The notes under the pieces were generated by a model. That model had not been told where the DNA came from. It saw only the letters and a program-made list of their open reading frames with translations, and made no database searches. The position numbers and the translations under genes are program-made. Positions 1 through 9,580 of a DNA stretch of 42,236 nt are shown in pieces (positions within the stretch are counted from its first letter, which is position 1; every line of letters starts with the position of its first letter). The DNA is from Paractinoplanes toevensis. Lineage in GTDB: Bacteria; Actinomycetota; Actinomycetes; Mycobacteriales; Micromonosporaceae. The stretch covers positions 1 through 42,236 of the forward strand of contig NZ_BOQN01000105.1 in NCBI RefSeq assembly GCF_018332695.1, given 5' to 3'.

Positions 1-417
1 GCCACCCCGCAAGCAGCGTGCGACACCAGCACGTGCCGCGACTCTCGCGCAACGGAAACACGCACGCAGCCCCCGCGCGGCAACGCCTCGCGGGGGCTGC
101 CCCATACGGCGCTCTGCGCTGCCAGAGGGCGTTTTATGCCTATTCGGCCGGTCGGTGGCGGGTCGAAGCCACGTCGTGGGGCCGGCATCGCAGATCTTGT
201 GGCGTTGCTGCTCTGTCCGCACGCTAAGTCCACTAGGTTGCATCTGGCCGGGCTGTCGGGGTGGGTTGCGAGCTTGGGCCGGGCCCGCCCGCAGCGGGCG
301 CGCGGAGGGTGGGTTGCACCGGCCGGGACCGCGTGCCATGGGAGTGCTTCGGCGCGTACGGCAAAGGTTTGATCTTCCGCGCGAAAGCAGCCGGCCTCCG
401 TCTCGAGGAAGCCTGGC
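1..417. other. Intergenic stretch, no supported gene
   Basis: I see no convincing coding region here. Open frames exist on both strands, but they are short, rich in Arg/Pro/Ser, or overhangs of the shadow frame antisense to the antiporter gene, and they match no family I recognise. The stretch holds a strong stem-loop at 66-100 and a weaker one at 286-300 (CGCCC/GGGCG around a 5-base loop). It probably contains the 3' flank of a gene left of the window and the 3' flank of the minus-strand antiporter gene. Confidence 0.5.
66..100. terminator. Perfect 12-bp stem-loop, probable terminator
   Basis: GCAGCCCCCGCG (66-77) pairs perfectly with CGCGGGGGCTGC (89-100) around an 11-base loop. No T-run follows on either strand, which is common for actinobacterial intrinsic terminators. 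It lies in non-coding sequence and may terminate a gene left of the window. Confidence 0.6.
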
Positions 418-454
418 CGGGGTCCCGTTCCTTTTGGACATTGGCGGGACCCCG
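418..454 (-). terminator. Stem-loop downstream of the antiporter gene
   Basis: CGGGGTCCCG (418-427) and CGGGACCCCG (445-454) form a perfect 10-bp stem with a 17-base loop. It begins 24 bases after the stop codon of the minus-strand antiporter gene, the expected place for its terminator. No U-tract is evident. Confidence 0.6.
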
Positions 455-477
455 ACCCGAAAGATCTTTGGAGACGC

Positions 478-2100
478 TCAGGAGCGTTCGGCCAGCCGTT
501 CCTCGTGGTCGAGTTCGCGCTCGAGCACGCGCAGGCCCTCGTCGGTGAGGTTGCCGGCGTCCCGCCATCGCAGCAGCTCCTCGCGCTGTGCGTCGATCAC
601 CTCGCGGCGCACCGCGAGTGCCGCTTCGTACTGGGGGGACACCGGCACCTCGTCCGATTCGGACCGCTCGATCAGGTCGAGCCGCCGGCGGTACCGCTCG
701 AGCCGGATCGTCAGCTGCTTGCGCATGCTCTCGATGGCCTTGTCCTCGATGTGGTCGTGCTCCTCCTGCTTGATCTCGTCGAGCCGGTCGATCGCGGCCT
801 GCACCGCCGCCGACCGGGCCTCGTTGCGCTCCCGGGCCAGGTCGGCCTTGTTGGCCCGCAGCCCGAGCCAGCGCACCAGCGGCGCGAAAGTGAGCCCCTG
901 ACCGAGCAGCGTGACCAGCACGACCACGAAGGCGCAGAACTGCATCAGGTCGCGGTCCGGCACGTTCTCGTGCAACGTGAAGATCGCCGCGAGGGAGATG
1001 ACGCCGCGGGTGCCGGCCCAGCTGAGCGCCACCACCTCGCGCTTGTCGAGCGCCTTGTCCTCCCGCCCCTCCGACGAGCCGCCCAGCCGGGCATGCATCC
1101 GGCTGGGCAGCAGTTGGGTGACCACCAGCCAGAGCGGGCGCAGGAGCAGGACGGCGCCGACCGAGATGGCCACCGCGATGACGATGGTGCTGGTCTCGTA
1201 CTCGTGCAGGTGGTCCACGACCTCGGGCAGCTGCTGACCGATGAGCAGGAAGACGAAACCTTCGAGGACGAAGTCGACGAGCCGCCACACCGCGCTGGTC
1301 TGCAGCCGGCTGGCGCCGGTGGAGTGGCGGGGCGCGTTGTGCCCGATGATCAGGCCGGCCACCACCACGGCCAGCACGCCGGAGACATGGACACTCTCGG
1401 CGAGCAGGTAGGCCGCGAACGGGGTGGCCAGCGAGATCGTGTTGGCACTGATCGGGTCCTCGCGCAGGGTCCGCAGCAGTCGCACCAGGTAGGCGATGAC
1501 CACGCCGGCCACGACGCCGCCGGCCGCCGACATCACGAACCGGCCGACCGCGGTCGGGAACGAGAATCCGTTGCCGTCCACGGAATCGACGGCGACGGCC
1601 AGGATGGTCAGCGCGGTCGCGTCGTTGAGCAGGCCTTCGCCCTGGATCAGGGTGATCATGTTGCCGGGCAGGCCGGCCCGGCGCCCGACGGCGAGCGCGG
1701 CCACCGGGTCGGGTGGGGCGATCGCGGCGCCCAGCGCCACCCCGGCGGCCAGCGTCGCCCCGGCCACCCAGAGGTGGAAACCGACGCCGACGAGCATCGC
1801 GGTGGCCAGCACCAGCAGCACCGAGAGGCTGATGACGATGCGCAGGTTGTGCCGGATGTCGAGCAGTGAGGAGTCCAGCGCCGCGTTGTAGAGCAGCGGC
1901 GGGATCACCAGGGTGAGGATCAGTTCCGGGTTGAGCGGAATGTTCTCCCCGGGCAGGAACGCGTAGACGATGCCGATGATGGTCAGCAACGCGGCCGAGG
2001 GAAGCCCGGTCCGGCGGGAAACCCACCGGGTCGCCACGATGACGGCCACGGTTATCAGGACATAGAGCAGGATTGCCTCGAGATGGTGCACCCGCTCCAT
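478..2100 (-). CDS. Na+/H+ antiporter, CPA1 (NhaP/NHE) family
   Basis: A 540-residue polytopic membrane protein that should exchange Na+ (or K+) for H+ in pH and sodium homeostasis. About twelve hydrophobic segments fill residues 5-400, followed by a charged cytoplasmic tail of about 130 residues rich in Glu/Arg, as in bacterial NhaP/YjcE-type exchangers. The ion-binding segment reads AIAPPDPVAALAV, corresponding to the ATDPV-type motif with the conserved Asp. A later segment, AGTRGVISLA, corresponds to the conserved GxRGxxSLA motif. The start ATG is at 2098-2100; only a weak purine stretch (GAAAG) precedes it, and a stem-loop lies directly upstream. It follows ahcY on the same strand but appears functionally unrelated. 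The family is clear; ion preference cannot be read from sequence. Confidence 0.9.
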   Translation of the reverse strand: MERVHHLEAILLYVLITVAVIVATRWVSRRTGLPSAALLTIIGIVYAFLPGENIPLNPELILTLVIPPLLYNAALDSSLLDIRHNLRIVISLSVLLVLATAMLVGVGFHLWVAGATLAAGVALGAAIAPPDPVAALAVGRRAGLPGNMITLIQGEGLLNDATALTILAVAVDSVDGNGFSFPTAVGRFVMSAAGGVVAGVVIAYLVRLLRTLREDPISANTISLATPFAAYLLAESVHVSGVLAVVVAGLIIGHNAPRHSTGASRLQTSAVWRLVDFVLEGFVFLLIGQQLPEVVDHLHEYETSTIVIAVAISVGAVLLLRPLWLVVTQLLPSRMHARLGGSSEGREDKALDKREVVALSWAGTRGVISLAAIFTLHENVPDRDLMQFCAFVVVLVTLLGQGLTFAPLVRWLGLRANKADLARERNEARSAAVQAAIDRLDEIKQEEHDHIEDKAIESMRKQLTIRLERYRRRLDLIERSESDEVPVSPQYEAALAVRREVIDAQREELLRWRDAGNLTDEGLRVLERELDHEERLAERS

Positions 2101-2107
2101 CTTTCTA

Positions 2108-2139
2108 TGACGGGCCGCGCCAGGCAGCGCAGCCCGTCA
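2108..2139 (-). terminator. Stem-loop between ahcY and the antiporter gene
   Basis: TGACGGGC (2108-2115) pairs with GCCCGTCA (2132-2139), and the inside can extend through GCGC/GCGC. It lies 11 bases after the ahcY stop and 7 bases before the antiporter start. It may end ahcY transcription or act in the antiporter leader. Read on the minus strand, the T-run comes before the stem rather than after it, so it is not a classical intrinsic terminator. Confidence 0.5.
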
Positions 2140-2150
2140 CAAAAAGCCGA

Positions 2151-3608
<1,458 letters not shown>

Positions 3609-3630
3609 GAAGAGGGCTCCTCCCTCTCAG

Positions 3631-3708
3631 GAGGCGCCCTTGCGTCAGCAAGCCGGCGGCCGAGCGTGGCGGACCCCACAGATGAGCTTGGGTCCGTTGC
3701 AGCGCCTC
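3631..3708 (-). promoter_or_regulatory. Probable SAH riboswitch in the ahcY leader
   Basis: Read on the minus strand, the ahcY leader holds GAGGCGCTGCAACGG (from 3708), a hairpin GGACCC/GGGTCC, then CCACGCTCGG, a CTTGC/GCAAG hairpin, and finally AAGGGCGCCTC (to 3631). GAGGCGC (3702-3708) pairs exactly with GCGCCTC (3631-3637) as the closing P1 helix. The GCGCTGCAACGG element and the later GCTCGG element match the known SAH riboswitch consensus from memory. Just downstream, CTCC/GGAG (in CCTCCTGAGAGGGAGG) can fold over the Shine-Dalgarno sequence, suggesting translational control. The ahcY position is the typical one for this class. It was identified by eye, without a covariance model. Confidence 0.75.
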
Positions 3709-3785
3709 TCGACCGGGCCTTTACAGGGTAACCCGAGCCTGCGATTCTTAGCCGCCCCCCATGTGATTCGACGGCAGGTAGGGAC

Positions 3786-4676
3786 GTGCCAGAGCCGCTA
3801 CCTCGGGTTTTCCGGCCCAGGACCATTCGCGTACAACTGACGCTCGCCATCACGGCGGTCGTCGCCCTCGTGGTGGCGCTGGCCGGTCTGGCGATCGTTC
3901 TGTACGCCGATCATCGCGATCGCGACGCCGTGGACGCGGCGCTGACGACCCGGGTCGCGCAGGTGCGCACGGCCGCGGCGAAGTCCGGCTCGCTGCCCAC
4001 CGACGGCACCTTCGCCGTACGCCTTCTGGACGGCACCGGCCAGCGCGCCCTGGTCGGCGCGAAGACGAAGTTCTCGGAAACCGTCAAGGACGGCTATTCC
4101 ACCGTTACCGCCGAGGACGGATCACATTGGCGCTCATGGGCCGAAACACTCAAGACCGGCACACAGCTGCAGGTCTTGATCGACCTCCAGGACGTGGAGG
4201 ATCAGCATGACGGAAATGTCAGGATGATTGATCTCATTGTGGTTCTCGCCGCGATCATCGCCGCGGTGGGCACCTGGTTCGTCGGCGGTCTCGTGATGCG
4301 CCCGCTGGTCAAGCTCGCCCAGGGCGCCCAGGCGATCACGCCCGACGCCCCCACCCAGCGACTGCCGGTGGTGACCAGTCCGCCCGAGGTCGCCGACCTC
4401 GGCCTGGCGCTCAACGAGGCGCTGGACCGGATGAACATCCCCGACCGCGAGCAACTCGCCAGCGACGCGGCCCAGGAGGCGACCGAGCACTTCGCCAAGG
4501 AGGCCGCCGAGAGCCTGCGCGCGCCCCTCGCCGACCTCGGCGAGGGCCTCGACCAGCTGCTGGACAACCCCGACCTGCCGGTGACCCAGCGCCACCTGGT
4601 GCTCGCCGCGATCCAGACGGAGTACCGCCGGATCGTCACTCTCGTGGACGATCTCGGGCCCAAGTCGCACTCGTAA
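3786..4676 (+). CDS. HAMP-domain membrane protein, truncated histidine-kinase-like
   Basis: A 296-residue protein laid out like the front half of a sensor histidine kinase. It has a short N-terminus, TM1 at about 18-41, an extracytoplasmic sensor of about 100 residues, TM2 at about 147-171, a HAMP linker (about 168-222) and a DHp-like helical segment at about 235-290. The expected H-box (SHELRTPL type) reads AESLRAPL at 241-248, so Glu242 stands where the phosphorylated His should be. The protein ends right after the second DHp helix (IVTLVDDL), with no ATPase domain. The following sequence to 4725 is non-coding, so this is not a simple frameshift of a longer kinase within the window. It probably acts as a non-catalytic sensor or dimerisation partner. 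The start is GTG at 3786, divergent from ahcY. No response regulator is adjacent. Confidence 0.75.
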   Translation: MPEPLPRVFRPRTIRVQLTLAITAVVALVVALAGLAIVLYADHRDRDAVDAALTTRVAQVRTAAAKSGSLPTDGTFAVRLLDGTGQRALVGAKTKFSETVKDGYSTVTAEDGSHWRSWAETLKTGTQLQVLIDLQDVEDQHDGNVRMIDLIVVLAAIIAAVGTWFVGGLVMRPLVKLAQGAQAITPDAPTQRLPVVTSPPEVADLGLALNEALDRMNIPDREQLASDAAQEATEHFAKEAAESLRAPLADLGEGLDQLLDNPDLPVTQRHLVLAAIQTEYRRIVTLVDDLGPKSHS

Positions 4677-4725
4677 GCATCAAAGACCTTCCATAAACCC
4701 TCAAAAACACCTCATCCTGTACGGC

Positions 4726-5634
4726 GTGAAGCACCCGTACCGGATTCGCGAGATCGCCGCCCGGGCCGGCCTGAGCGAGGCCACCGTGGATCGAGTGCTG
4801 CACCAGCGGGGCGGGGTACGGGAGAGCACGGCCCGCGAGGTCCATCAGGCCATCGCCGCCCTCGACCGGGAGATCCCGCAGTCCCCGGCCGTCCCGATCG
4901 ACGTGATCGTCCCGGAGTCGATGGCCGCCGCCGTCCGGCAGGCCCTGGAGACCGAGCTCCCGGTGGTTGTCCGCCCCCGCTTCCACCCCGTCGCCGACGC
5001 GGTGGAGGTGCTGAACCGGGGGCGGTCGCAGGGCGTGATCCTGACCGCGCCGGACACTCCGGAGATCATCGAGGCGATCGGCCGGGCCGGGGTGCCGGTG
5101 GTCACCCTCGGCACCGACCTGCCGGCCAGCAAGCGCGTCGCGTTCGCCGGCATCGACCAGGCCGACGCCGGTGCCACCGCCGCCTATCTGGTCGGTCAGT
5201 GGCTCGCCGATCGGGCCGGTGACGTGCTGGTGGTGCGCGGCACCGGCGCGGACGGTGAGGACGAGCGGGTGGCCGGTTTCCGGGCCGCGATGACCGCCCG
5301 GAAGCTGATCGAGGCCGCGGCGGTCGATCAGGTGCTGGCCGGCAACTCGGCGATCCGGGCGGTCTATGCGCCGGCCGGCGACACCGCCGGGGTCGTCGAC
5401 GCCTTCGCCGAGCAGCACCGCGTCTATGACGTGTTCGTCGCGCACGGCCTCGATGCCGCCAACGCCGCGCTGCTGCGTGCCCACAAACTGTCCGCGGTGC
5501 TGCACCATGACCTGCGCGCCGACGTGCGGCAGGCCGGCCTGACCATCCTGCGATCCCAGGGCGTACTGCCCGGCCCGATCCACACCCAGCCGGCCGCCGT
5601 CCAGGTGATCACCCCGTACAACGCAAGTCTCTAA
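4726..5634 (+). CDS. LacI-family transcriptional regulator
   Basis: A 302-residue regulator. The N-terminal helix-turn-helix (IREIAARAGLSEATVDRVLH, residues 7-26) and the following hinge helix (VRESTAREVHQAIAAL) are typical of LacI/GalR DNA-binding domains. Residues from about 60 to the end form a type-1 periplasmic-binding-protein fold with segments such as GVILTAPDT, PVVTLGTDLP and VAFAGIDQADAGATAAYLV. The ligand is probably a sugar or related small molecule; no sugar operon adjoins it, so the ligand cannot be inferred. The GTG start at 4726 has no clear ribosome site, and a short AT-richer stretch (about 4677-4720) is the only likely promoter, so the mRNA may be leaderless. Confidence 0.88.
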   Translation: MKHPYRIREIAARAGLSEATVDRVLHQRGGVRESTAREVHQAIAALDREIPQSPAVPIDVIVPESMAAAVRQALETELPVVVRPRFHPVADAVEVLNRGRSQGVILTAPDTPEIIEAIGRAGVPVVTLGTDLPASKRVAFAGIDQADAGATAAYLVGQWLADRAGDVLVVRGTGADGEDERVAGFRAAMTARKLIEAAAVDQVLAGNSAIRAVYAPAGDTAGVVDAFAEQHRVYDVFVAHGLDAANAALLRAHKLSAVLHHDLRADVRQAGLTILRSQGVLPGPIHTQPAAVQVITPYNASL

Positions 5635-5651
5635 AAATCTTTGTGGTCGGC

Positions 5652-5678
5652 TGTCCGGTTCCGGTCCGGCCGTTCGTC
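5652..5678 (+). promoter_or_regulatory. Candidate ECF-type promoter of the DGPF-sigma operon
   Basis: TGTCCG (5652-5657) and CGTC (5675-5678) are separated by 17 bases, 39 bases before the DGPF gene. ECF42 promoters are reported to have a TGTCGA-like -35 and a CGA/CGTC-like -10, so this may be the self-regulated promoter of the operon. One -35 base differs from that consensus. Confidence 0.4.
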
Positions 5679-5716
5679 ACCCTGGTGAAAGTCAACCTGA
5701 GGGAAGTGGGACAGCG

Positions 5717-6043
5717 ATGAAGTACATGATGTTCGTCTGCACCGACACCGAGCCGGAGACCGACGAGTCGATCGTCCCGGACATCTTCCAGTGGGTCGCC
5801 GACAACGACGCGTCCGGCCGCCGGGTCGCCGGCAACCAGCTGGTCAGCCCGTCGTCGGCCACCACGGTCCGGGTCCGCGGCGGCGAGGTTCTGCTCAGCG
5901 ACGGGCCGTTCGCCGAGACGAAGGAGGTCATCGTGGGCTTCGACATTCTCGAGTGCGCCGACCTCGACGAGGCGATCGCGGTGGCCGCCGCGCATCCGAT
6001 GGCCTACAACGGCCGGCTCGAACTGCGCCCGTACCACGGATGA
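5717..6043 (+). CDS. DGPF/YCII-family protein, partner of an ECF sigma factor
   Basis: A 108-residue protein of the YCII-related family with the hallmark DGPFAETKE at about residues 61-69 and the opening KYMMFVCTD. YCII proteins adopt a ferredoxin-like fold; the molecular role of DGPF members is unknown. In actinomycetes they occur next to ECF42 sigma factors, which is the arrangement here. The gene overlaps the sigma gene by four bases (ATGA, 6040-6043), pointing to translational coupling. A ribosome site (GGGAAGTGGGA) precedes the ATG. The family is certain from the motif; the link to sigma control is inferred from gene order. Confidence 0.92.
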   Translation: MKYMMFVCTDTEPETDESIVPDIFQWVADNDASGRRVAGNQLVSPSSATTVRVRGGEVLLSDGPFAETKEVIVGFDILECADLDEAIAVAAAHPMAYNGRLELRPYHG

Positions 6044-7173
6044 CGGATCTCCCCGACTCCTACGGCCGGATCGTCGCCACCCTGATCCGGCTGACCGGGG
6101 ACTGGAACCTGGCCGAGGACTGCGCCCAGGAGGCGATGGCGGCCGCGCTGGAGCGGTGGCCACGCGACGGTACTCCGGACAATCCGGGCGGCTGGCTGAT
6201 GACGGTCGCCCGGAACCGGGCCATCGACGTGCTCCGCCGCTCCTCCGTCGAACAGACCAAGCTTCGGGAGGTCGCGATGCTCTTCCATCCCGGGGAGCAG
6301 CACGAGATCGAGGACGACCGGCTGCGGTTGATCTTCACCTGCTGCCATCCCGCGCTCGCCCTCGATGCCCGGGTCGCGCTGACCCTGCGGACCGTCGCGG
6401 GCGTGCCGACCGCGGACATCGCCCGGGTCTTCCTGGTCGGCGAGTCGGCGATGACCCGGCGCATCACCCGGGCCAAGTCGAAGATCACCGAGGCCCGCAT
6501 CCCCTATCGGGTGCCCGAAGGGCAGGCGCTCGTCGAGCGCCTGCCCGGGGTGCTGGCCGTCCTCTACCTGCTCTTCACCCGGGGGTACGACGCGGACGGC
6601 GAACCCGCTTTCGCGGACGAGGCGATCCGGCTCGCCCGGCTGCTGACCACGTTGATGCCGGCCGAGCCGGAGGTGTCCGCGCTGCTGGCGTTGTTCCTGT
6701 TGCAGCACTCGCGGCGGCACGCGCGCCGGGACGCGCTCGGTGATCTGGTGCCGCTGGATCGGCAGGACCGGTCCCGCTGGGATCACGCGGCGATCGCCGA
6801 GGGCCGGGCGATCCTGTCCGGCGCGGCGGTCACCGGCCCGTACGCCGTGCAGGCCCACATCGCGGCCGGGCACACCGCGGCCGGCAGCGACTGGGTGTCG
6901 ATCGCCGGCTGGTACGACCAACTGGTCCGGATCCAGCCCACGCCGATGGTCGAGCTGAACCGGGCGGTGGCGCACGGTTACGCGTACGGTCCGCAGGCCG
7001 GGCTGGCGCTGCTCGCCGGCTTCGACGGCTACCCGGCGGTCGCGATCGAGGCCGATCTCACCGCCAAGGCCGGTGACCGGGACCGGGCCGCCGCCCTGTT
7101 CCGCGCGGCGGCCGCGGCGGCTCCTTCGGAGGTGGAGCGCCGCGCCCTGCTGGCCCGCGCGGCCGAACTCTAG
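6040..7173 (+). CDS. ECF RNA polymerase sigma factor, ECF42-like (with C-terminal extension)
   Basis: A 377-residue sigma factor. Region 2 lies at about residues 1-70 (WNLAEDCAQEAMAAALERW, then GWLMTVARNRAIDVLRR). Region 4 lies at about 115-160 (LTLRTVAGVPTADIARVF, then SAMTRRITRAKSKI). A helical C-terminal extension of about 200 residues follows (LPGVLAVLYLLFTRGYDADGE onward), typical of the DUF6596/TPR-like tail of ECF42 factors. The ATG at 6040 overlaps the stop of the DGPF gene; the frame is open further upstream, but sigma homology begins here and the ATGA overlap supports this start. There is no anti-sigma factor nearby, consistent with ECF42, whose extension is thought to control activity. 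The stop overlaps the stop of the convergent EAL-HDOD gene by four bases. Confidence 0.92.
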   Translation: MTDLPDSYGRIVATLIRLTGDWNLAEDCAQEAMAAALERWPRDGTPDNPGGWLMTVARNRAIDVLRRSSVEQTKLREVAMLFHPGEQHEIEDDRLRLIFTCCHPALALDARVALTLRTVAGVPTADIARVFLVGESAMTRRITRAKSKITEARIPYRVPEGQALVERLPGVLAVLYLLFTRGYDADGEPAFADEAIRLARLLTTLMPAEPEVSALLALFLLQHSRRHARRDALGDLVPLDRQDRSRWDHAAIAEGRAILSGAAVTGPYAVQAHIAAGHTAAGSDWVSIAGWYDQLVRIQPTPMVELNRAVAHGYAYGPQAGLALLAGFDGYPAVAIEADLTAKAGDRDRAAALFRAAAAAAPSEVERRALLARAAEL

Positions 7174-8390
7174 GCGGCGGCCAGCCGGTTCGACTGGGCC
7201 AGTGCCCGGGTCGACCAGCGGACCGCGTCCATGTACTGGCCGGCCAGGTCGAACGTGCCGAACTCGCCCTTCTCGTACGCGTCCACCGCGCGCAGCACCC
7301 GGCCGAGACGCCCGGTGCCCTCGGTCAGCGCTGCCACGATCGCGGGCGCCAACGGGAACTGTTCGGCCATCTGGTCCGGGCCGATGTCCAGGAGGTGGGC
7401 CACGCCGCTGATCACGCCGGCCATGAACGCGCCGTCGGACGAGGCGCCGAACCAGGTGGCGATGTTCTCGCAGAGCCGGGCCCGGGTGAGCACGGCCAGC
7501 ATGTGCTCCTCGGTGGTGGTGGCCGCGTCGTCCAGCGCCATCAGCAGCGCCCACTGCCGGATGTGCGGCAGGCCGACCATGACCACGGCCTGGCGCACCG
7601 AGGAGACCCGGTTGGCGTGCCCGGCCGCGACCGAGTTGCTGGCCCGCAGCACGCGCAGGGACAGCGGCGGGTCGCTGGCGATGATGTTGACGATCTTGTG
7701 CAGGTCCGGCTCGTTGTCGCTGAGGGCGCCGACCAGTTCGAGGCGGCGCAGATGGGACGGGGACAGGCTGGCGACGGTGAGCACCTGGGGGTGGCTGAGC
7801 GCGTAGCCCTGGCGCAGTTCCATGCCGTACTTGTCGGCGATGGCCAGCTGCGCGTCGGTCTCCAGGCGCTCGGCCACGATCTGGATGTTGGGGTACTCGC
7901 GGCAGGCGGCGACCACCTCGTCGAGGCGGGACAGGTCGCCGTCGAGCAGGTCCAGCTTCACGTAGGAGGCCAGGCTGAACAGCACCTCGTGGCCGGATCC
8001 CCAGACGAAGTCGTCGAGCGCGATCCGGTAGCCGGCCTCGGCCAGCTTGGTGATCCCGGCGACCACCTCGTCGTCCATCTGGACGGTCTCCAGCACCTCG
8101 AGCACGACCTGCTCCGGACCGAACGGCAGCGCGATGTTGCCGACCAGGAACTCCCTGGTCAGGTTGATGAAGCAGAGCCGATCGCCGGCGACCTCGCGGA
8201 TGCCGAACTCGGTGAACGCATTCACCATCACCGTGCTGGTGGCGTAGGTGTCCTGCCGGCCGGCCGCAACGGCGTCCATGCTGCCGCGGAACAGCAGCTC
8301 GTAGGCGACCACGTCGCCGTGGACGTCGAAGATCGGCTGCCGTCCCACGTGCACCAGCTGGGTGCCGTCCGAGCTCGCCGAGGGTTTCAC
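7170..8390 (-). CDS. EAL-HDOD domain protein (c-di-GMP related)
   Basis: A 406-residue cytosolic protein with an N-terminal EAL domain (about 10-205) and an HDOD domain (about 210-400), the YuxH-type architecture. In the EAL domain the signature is YELLFR instead of EALLR, but the first Glu is kept. Other catalytic-type positions are visible: INLT, LEVLE, ALDDF, VKLDLLD, VAERLE and QGYALSHPQ. The active-site loop after DDF is altered (VWGSG rather than GTGYS). It may therefore bind c-di-GMP with weak or no hydrolysis; many relatives are degenerate. HDOD domains act in signalling and regulation. No diguanylate cyclase lies nearby. The gene is convergent with the sigma gene and shares a CTAG at the stop codons. 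Confidence 0.88.
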   Translation of the reverse strand: MKPSASSDGTQLVHVGRQPIFDVHGDVVAYELLFRGSMDAVAAGRQDTYATSTVMVNAFTEFGIREVAGDRLCFINLTREFLVGNIALPFGPEQVVLEVLETVQMDDEVVAGITKLAEAGYRIALDDFVWGSGHEVLFSLASYVKLDLLDGDLSRLDEVVAACREYPNIQIVAERLETDAQLAIADKYGMELRQGYALSHPQVLTVASLSPSHLRRLELVGALSDNEPDLHKIVNIIASDPPLSLRVLRASNSVAAGHANRVSSVRQAVVMVGLPHIRQWALLMALDDAATTTEEHMLAVLTRARLCENIATWFGASSDGAFMAGVISGVAHLLDIGPDQMAEQFPLAPAIVAALTEGTGRLGRVLRAVDAYEKGEFGTFDLAGQYMDAVRWSTRALAQSNRLAAA

Positions 8391-8439
8391 ACCGCTTGCT
8401 ATCGGTTGGCAACCGGAAGATCTGACGAAAACGTAAAGG

Positions 8440-9447
8440 TCAGAGTGTTGTCTGCCAGATCCGGTCGGCCGCTACCAGCAGCAGAGCGTCGCCGCGGCCG
8501 GCCACCGCGACCGGCGTGGCGGGCGCGTCGGCGCTCTTCCCGTCGATCCACAGGCCGCCGCCGACCAGCACCGGCCGCCCGCCCGCGATGGTCAGGGACC
8601 GGACGCCGGCCGGGTCGCCGCCGAACGTCTCGCCGGCCGTCCAGGTGCCGCCCCGCCGGTGCCACAGCTGGAACTCGGTGTCGTGGATGCCGGCCGCGAC
8701 CACCTCGTCGCCCTGCCGGACCACCCGCTGGATCTCGGTGACGCCCTCCTCGGTCGGTGGGTACTCCCGAGCCCAGCCCGCTCCGCCCACCCAGGCGGCG
8801 GCCTGCCCATCCGCGCTGCCGAACACCGCCCACCGGCCGTCCGGCAGGGTGATCGCGTCCCGGGCCACGGTGTCGCCGGCCAGCCCGGGGTCGTTCTCGT
8901 GCAGGGTGAAGGTGCGCCCGTCCGGGGACAGCCAGGCCGCGGCGCCGCTGGTCCGGTTGCCGGCGATGGCGAAACCGGCCGGTCCGGCGGCGATCGGGCC
9001 CACGTCGACCGCGGTGTCCCCGCCGTACGTCTCGAACGGCGCCGCGTTTTCCACCATCCGGTCGCCGTCGAGCCGCCAGGTGCTGACCCGGGGGTTGCCG
9101 TGTGCGCCGCCGGGCACCGCGCCGACCATCGCGACCCGCCCGTCCGCACAGGCCACGCTGGTGATCACCTGCTGCGGGCCGTAGTAGCTCGTCGGCAGCG
9201 GTGCGAACGTGACCGGCTGCCAGCCGGCGTCGGTGCCGGTCCAGGCGGCCGGCCGGGTGCTGCCGTCGGCCGCGCGCAGGCCGCCGACCACCCACCACCG
9301 GTCGCCGCAGTCGGCCGCGTCCCGCAGGTCGGCGCCGCCGGATCCGGGTAGATCGACCGGTTCCCACCGAAGCGGGTGGTTGCTGCAAGCGCTGAGGGAA
9401 AGCACCAGGATCGCGGCAGCCAGACCGCAAGAAAACGATGGCCTCAT
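8440..9447 (-). CDS. Putative secreted lipoprotein, beta-propeller-like
   Basis: A protein of about 335 residues beginning MRPSFSCGLAAAILVLSLSACS. The positive start, hydrophobic stretch and LSAC lipobox indicate a type II signal peptide with lipidation at the Cys near residue 21. An upstream ATG five codons earlier (9462) is possible but would only lengthen the n-region. The mature part repeats short segments with Trp-x-x-Asp/Gly patterns (for example AAWLSPDGRTFTLHEND, AAWTGTDAGWQPVTF, WAVFGSADGQAAAWVGG), suggesting a beta-propeller or sialidase-like fold. I recognise no catalytic motif, so the function is unknown. It is divergent from the secreted beta-helix gene, and the two may share an envelope role. 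Confidence 0.72.
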   Translation of the reverse strand: MRPSFSCGLAAAILVLSLSACSNHPLRWEPVDLPGSGGADLRDAADCGDRWWVVGGLRAADGSTRPAAWTGTDAGWQPVTFAPLPTSYYGPQQVITSVACADGRVAMVGAVPGGAHGNPRVSTWRLDGDRMVENAAPFETYGGDTAVDVGPIAAGPAGFAIAGNRTSGAAAWLSPDGRTFTLHENDPGLAGDTVARDAITLPDGRWAVFGSADGQAAAWVGGAGWAREYPPTEEGVTEIQRVVRQGDEVVAAGIHDTEFQLWHRRGGTWTAGETFGGDPAGVRSLTIAGGRPVLVGGGLWIDGKSADAPATPVAVAGRGDALLLVAADRIWQTTL

Positions 9448-9580
9448 GTAACCACCGAACAATCTCCCGAAAATATACGACCGAACCTTGTGGACTGCGT
9501 CACAGCGATTCTATGGTCACTGCACCTCCCGGCGTCCGTCCCGCTTGGAGAGTCGCTCCCCTCGAGAAAGAGCTCCGTCC

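Noticed and set aside
233..2026. 597-codon minus-strand frame overlapping the antiporter gene
   Set aside because: It is Arg/Pro/Gly-rich without recognisable family; the antiporter frame has the membrane pattern and motifs.
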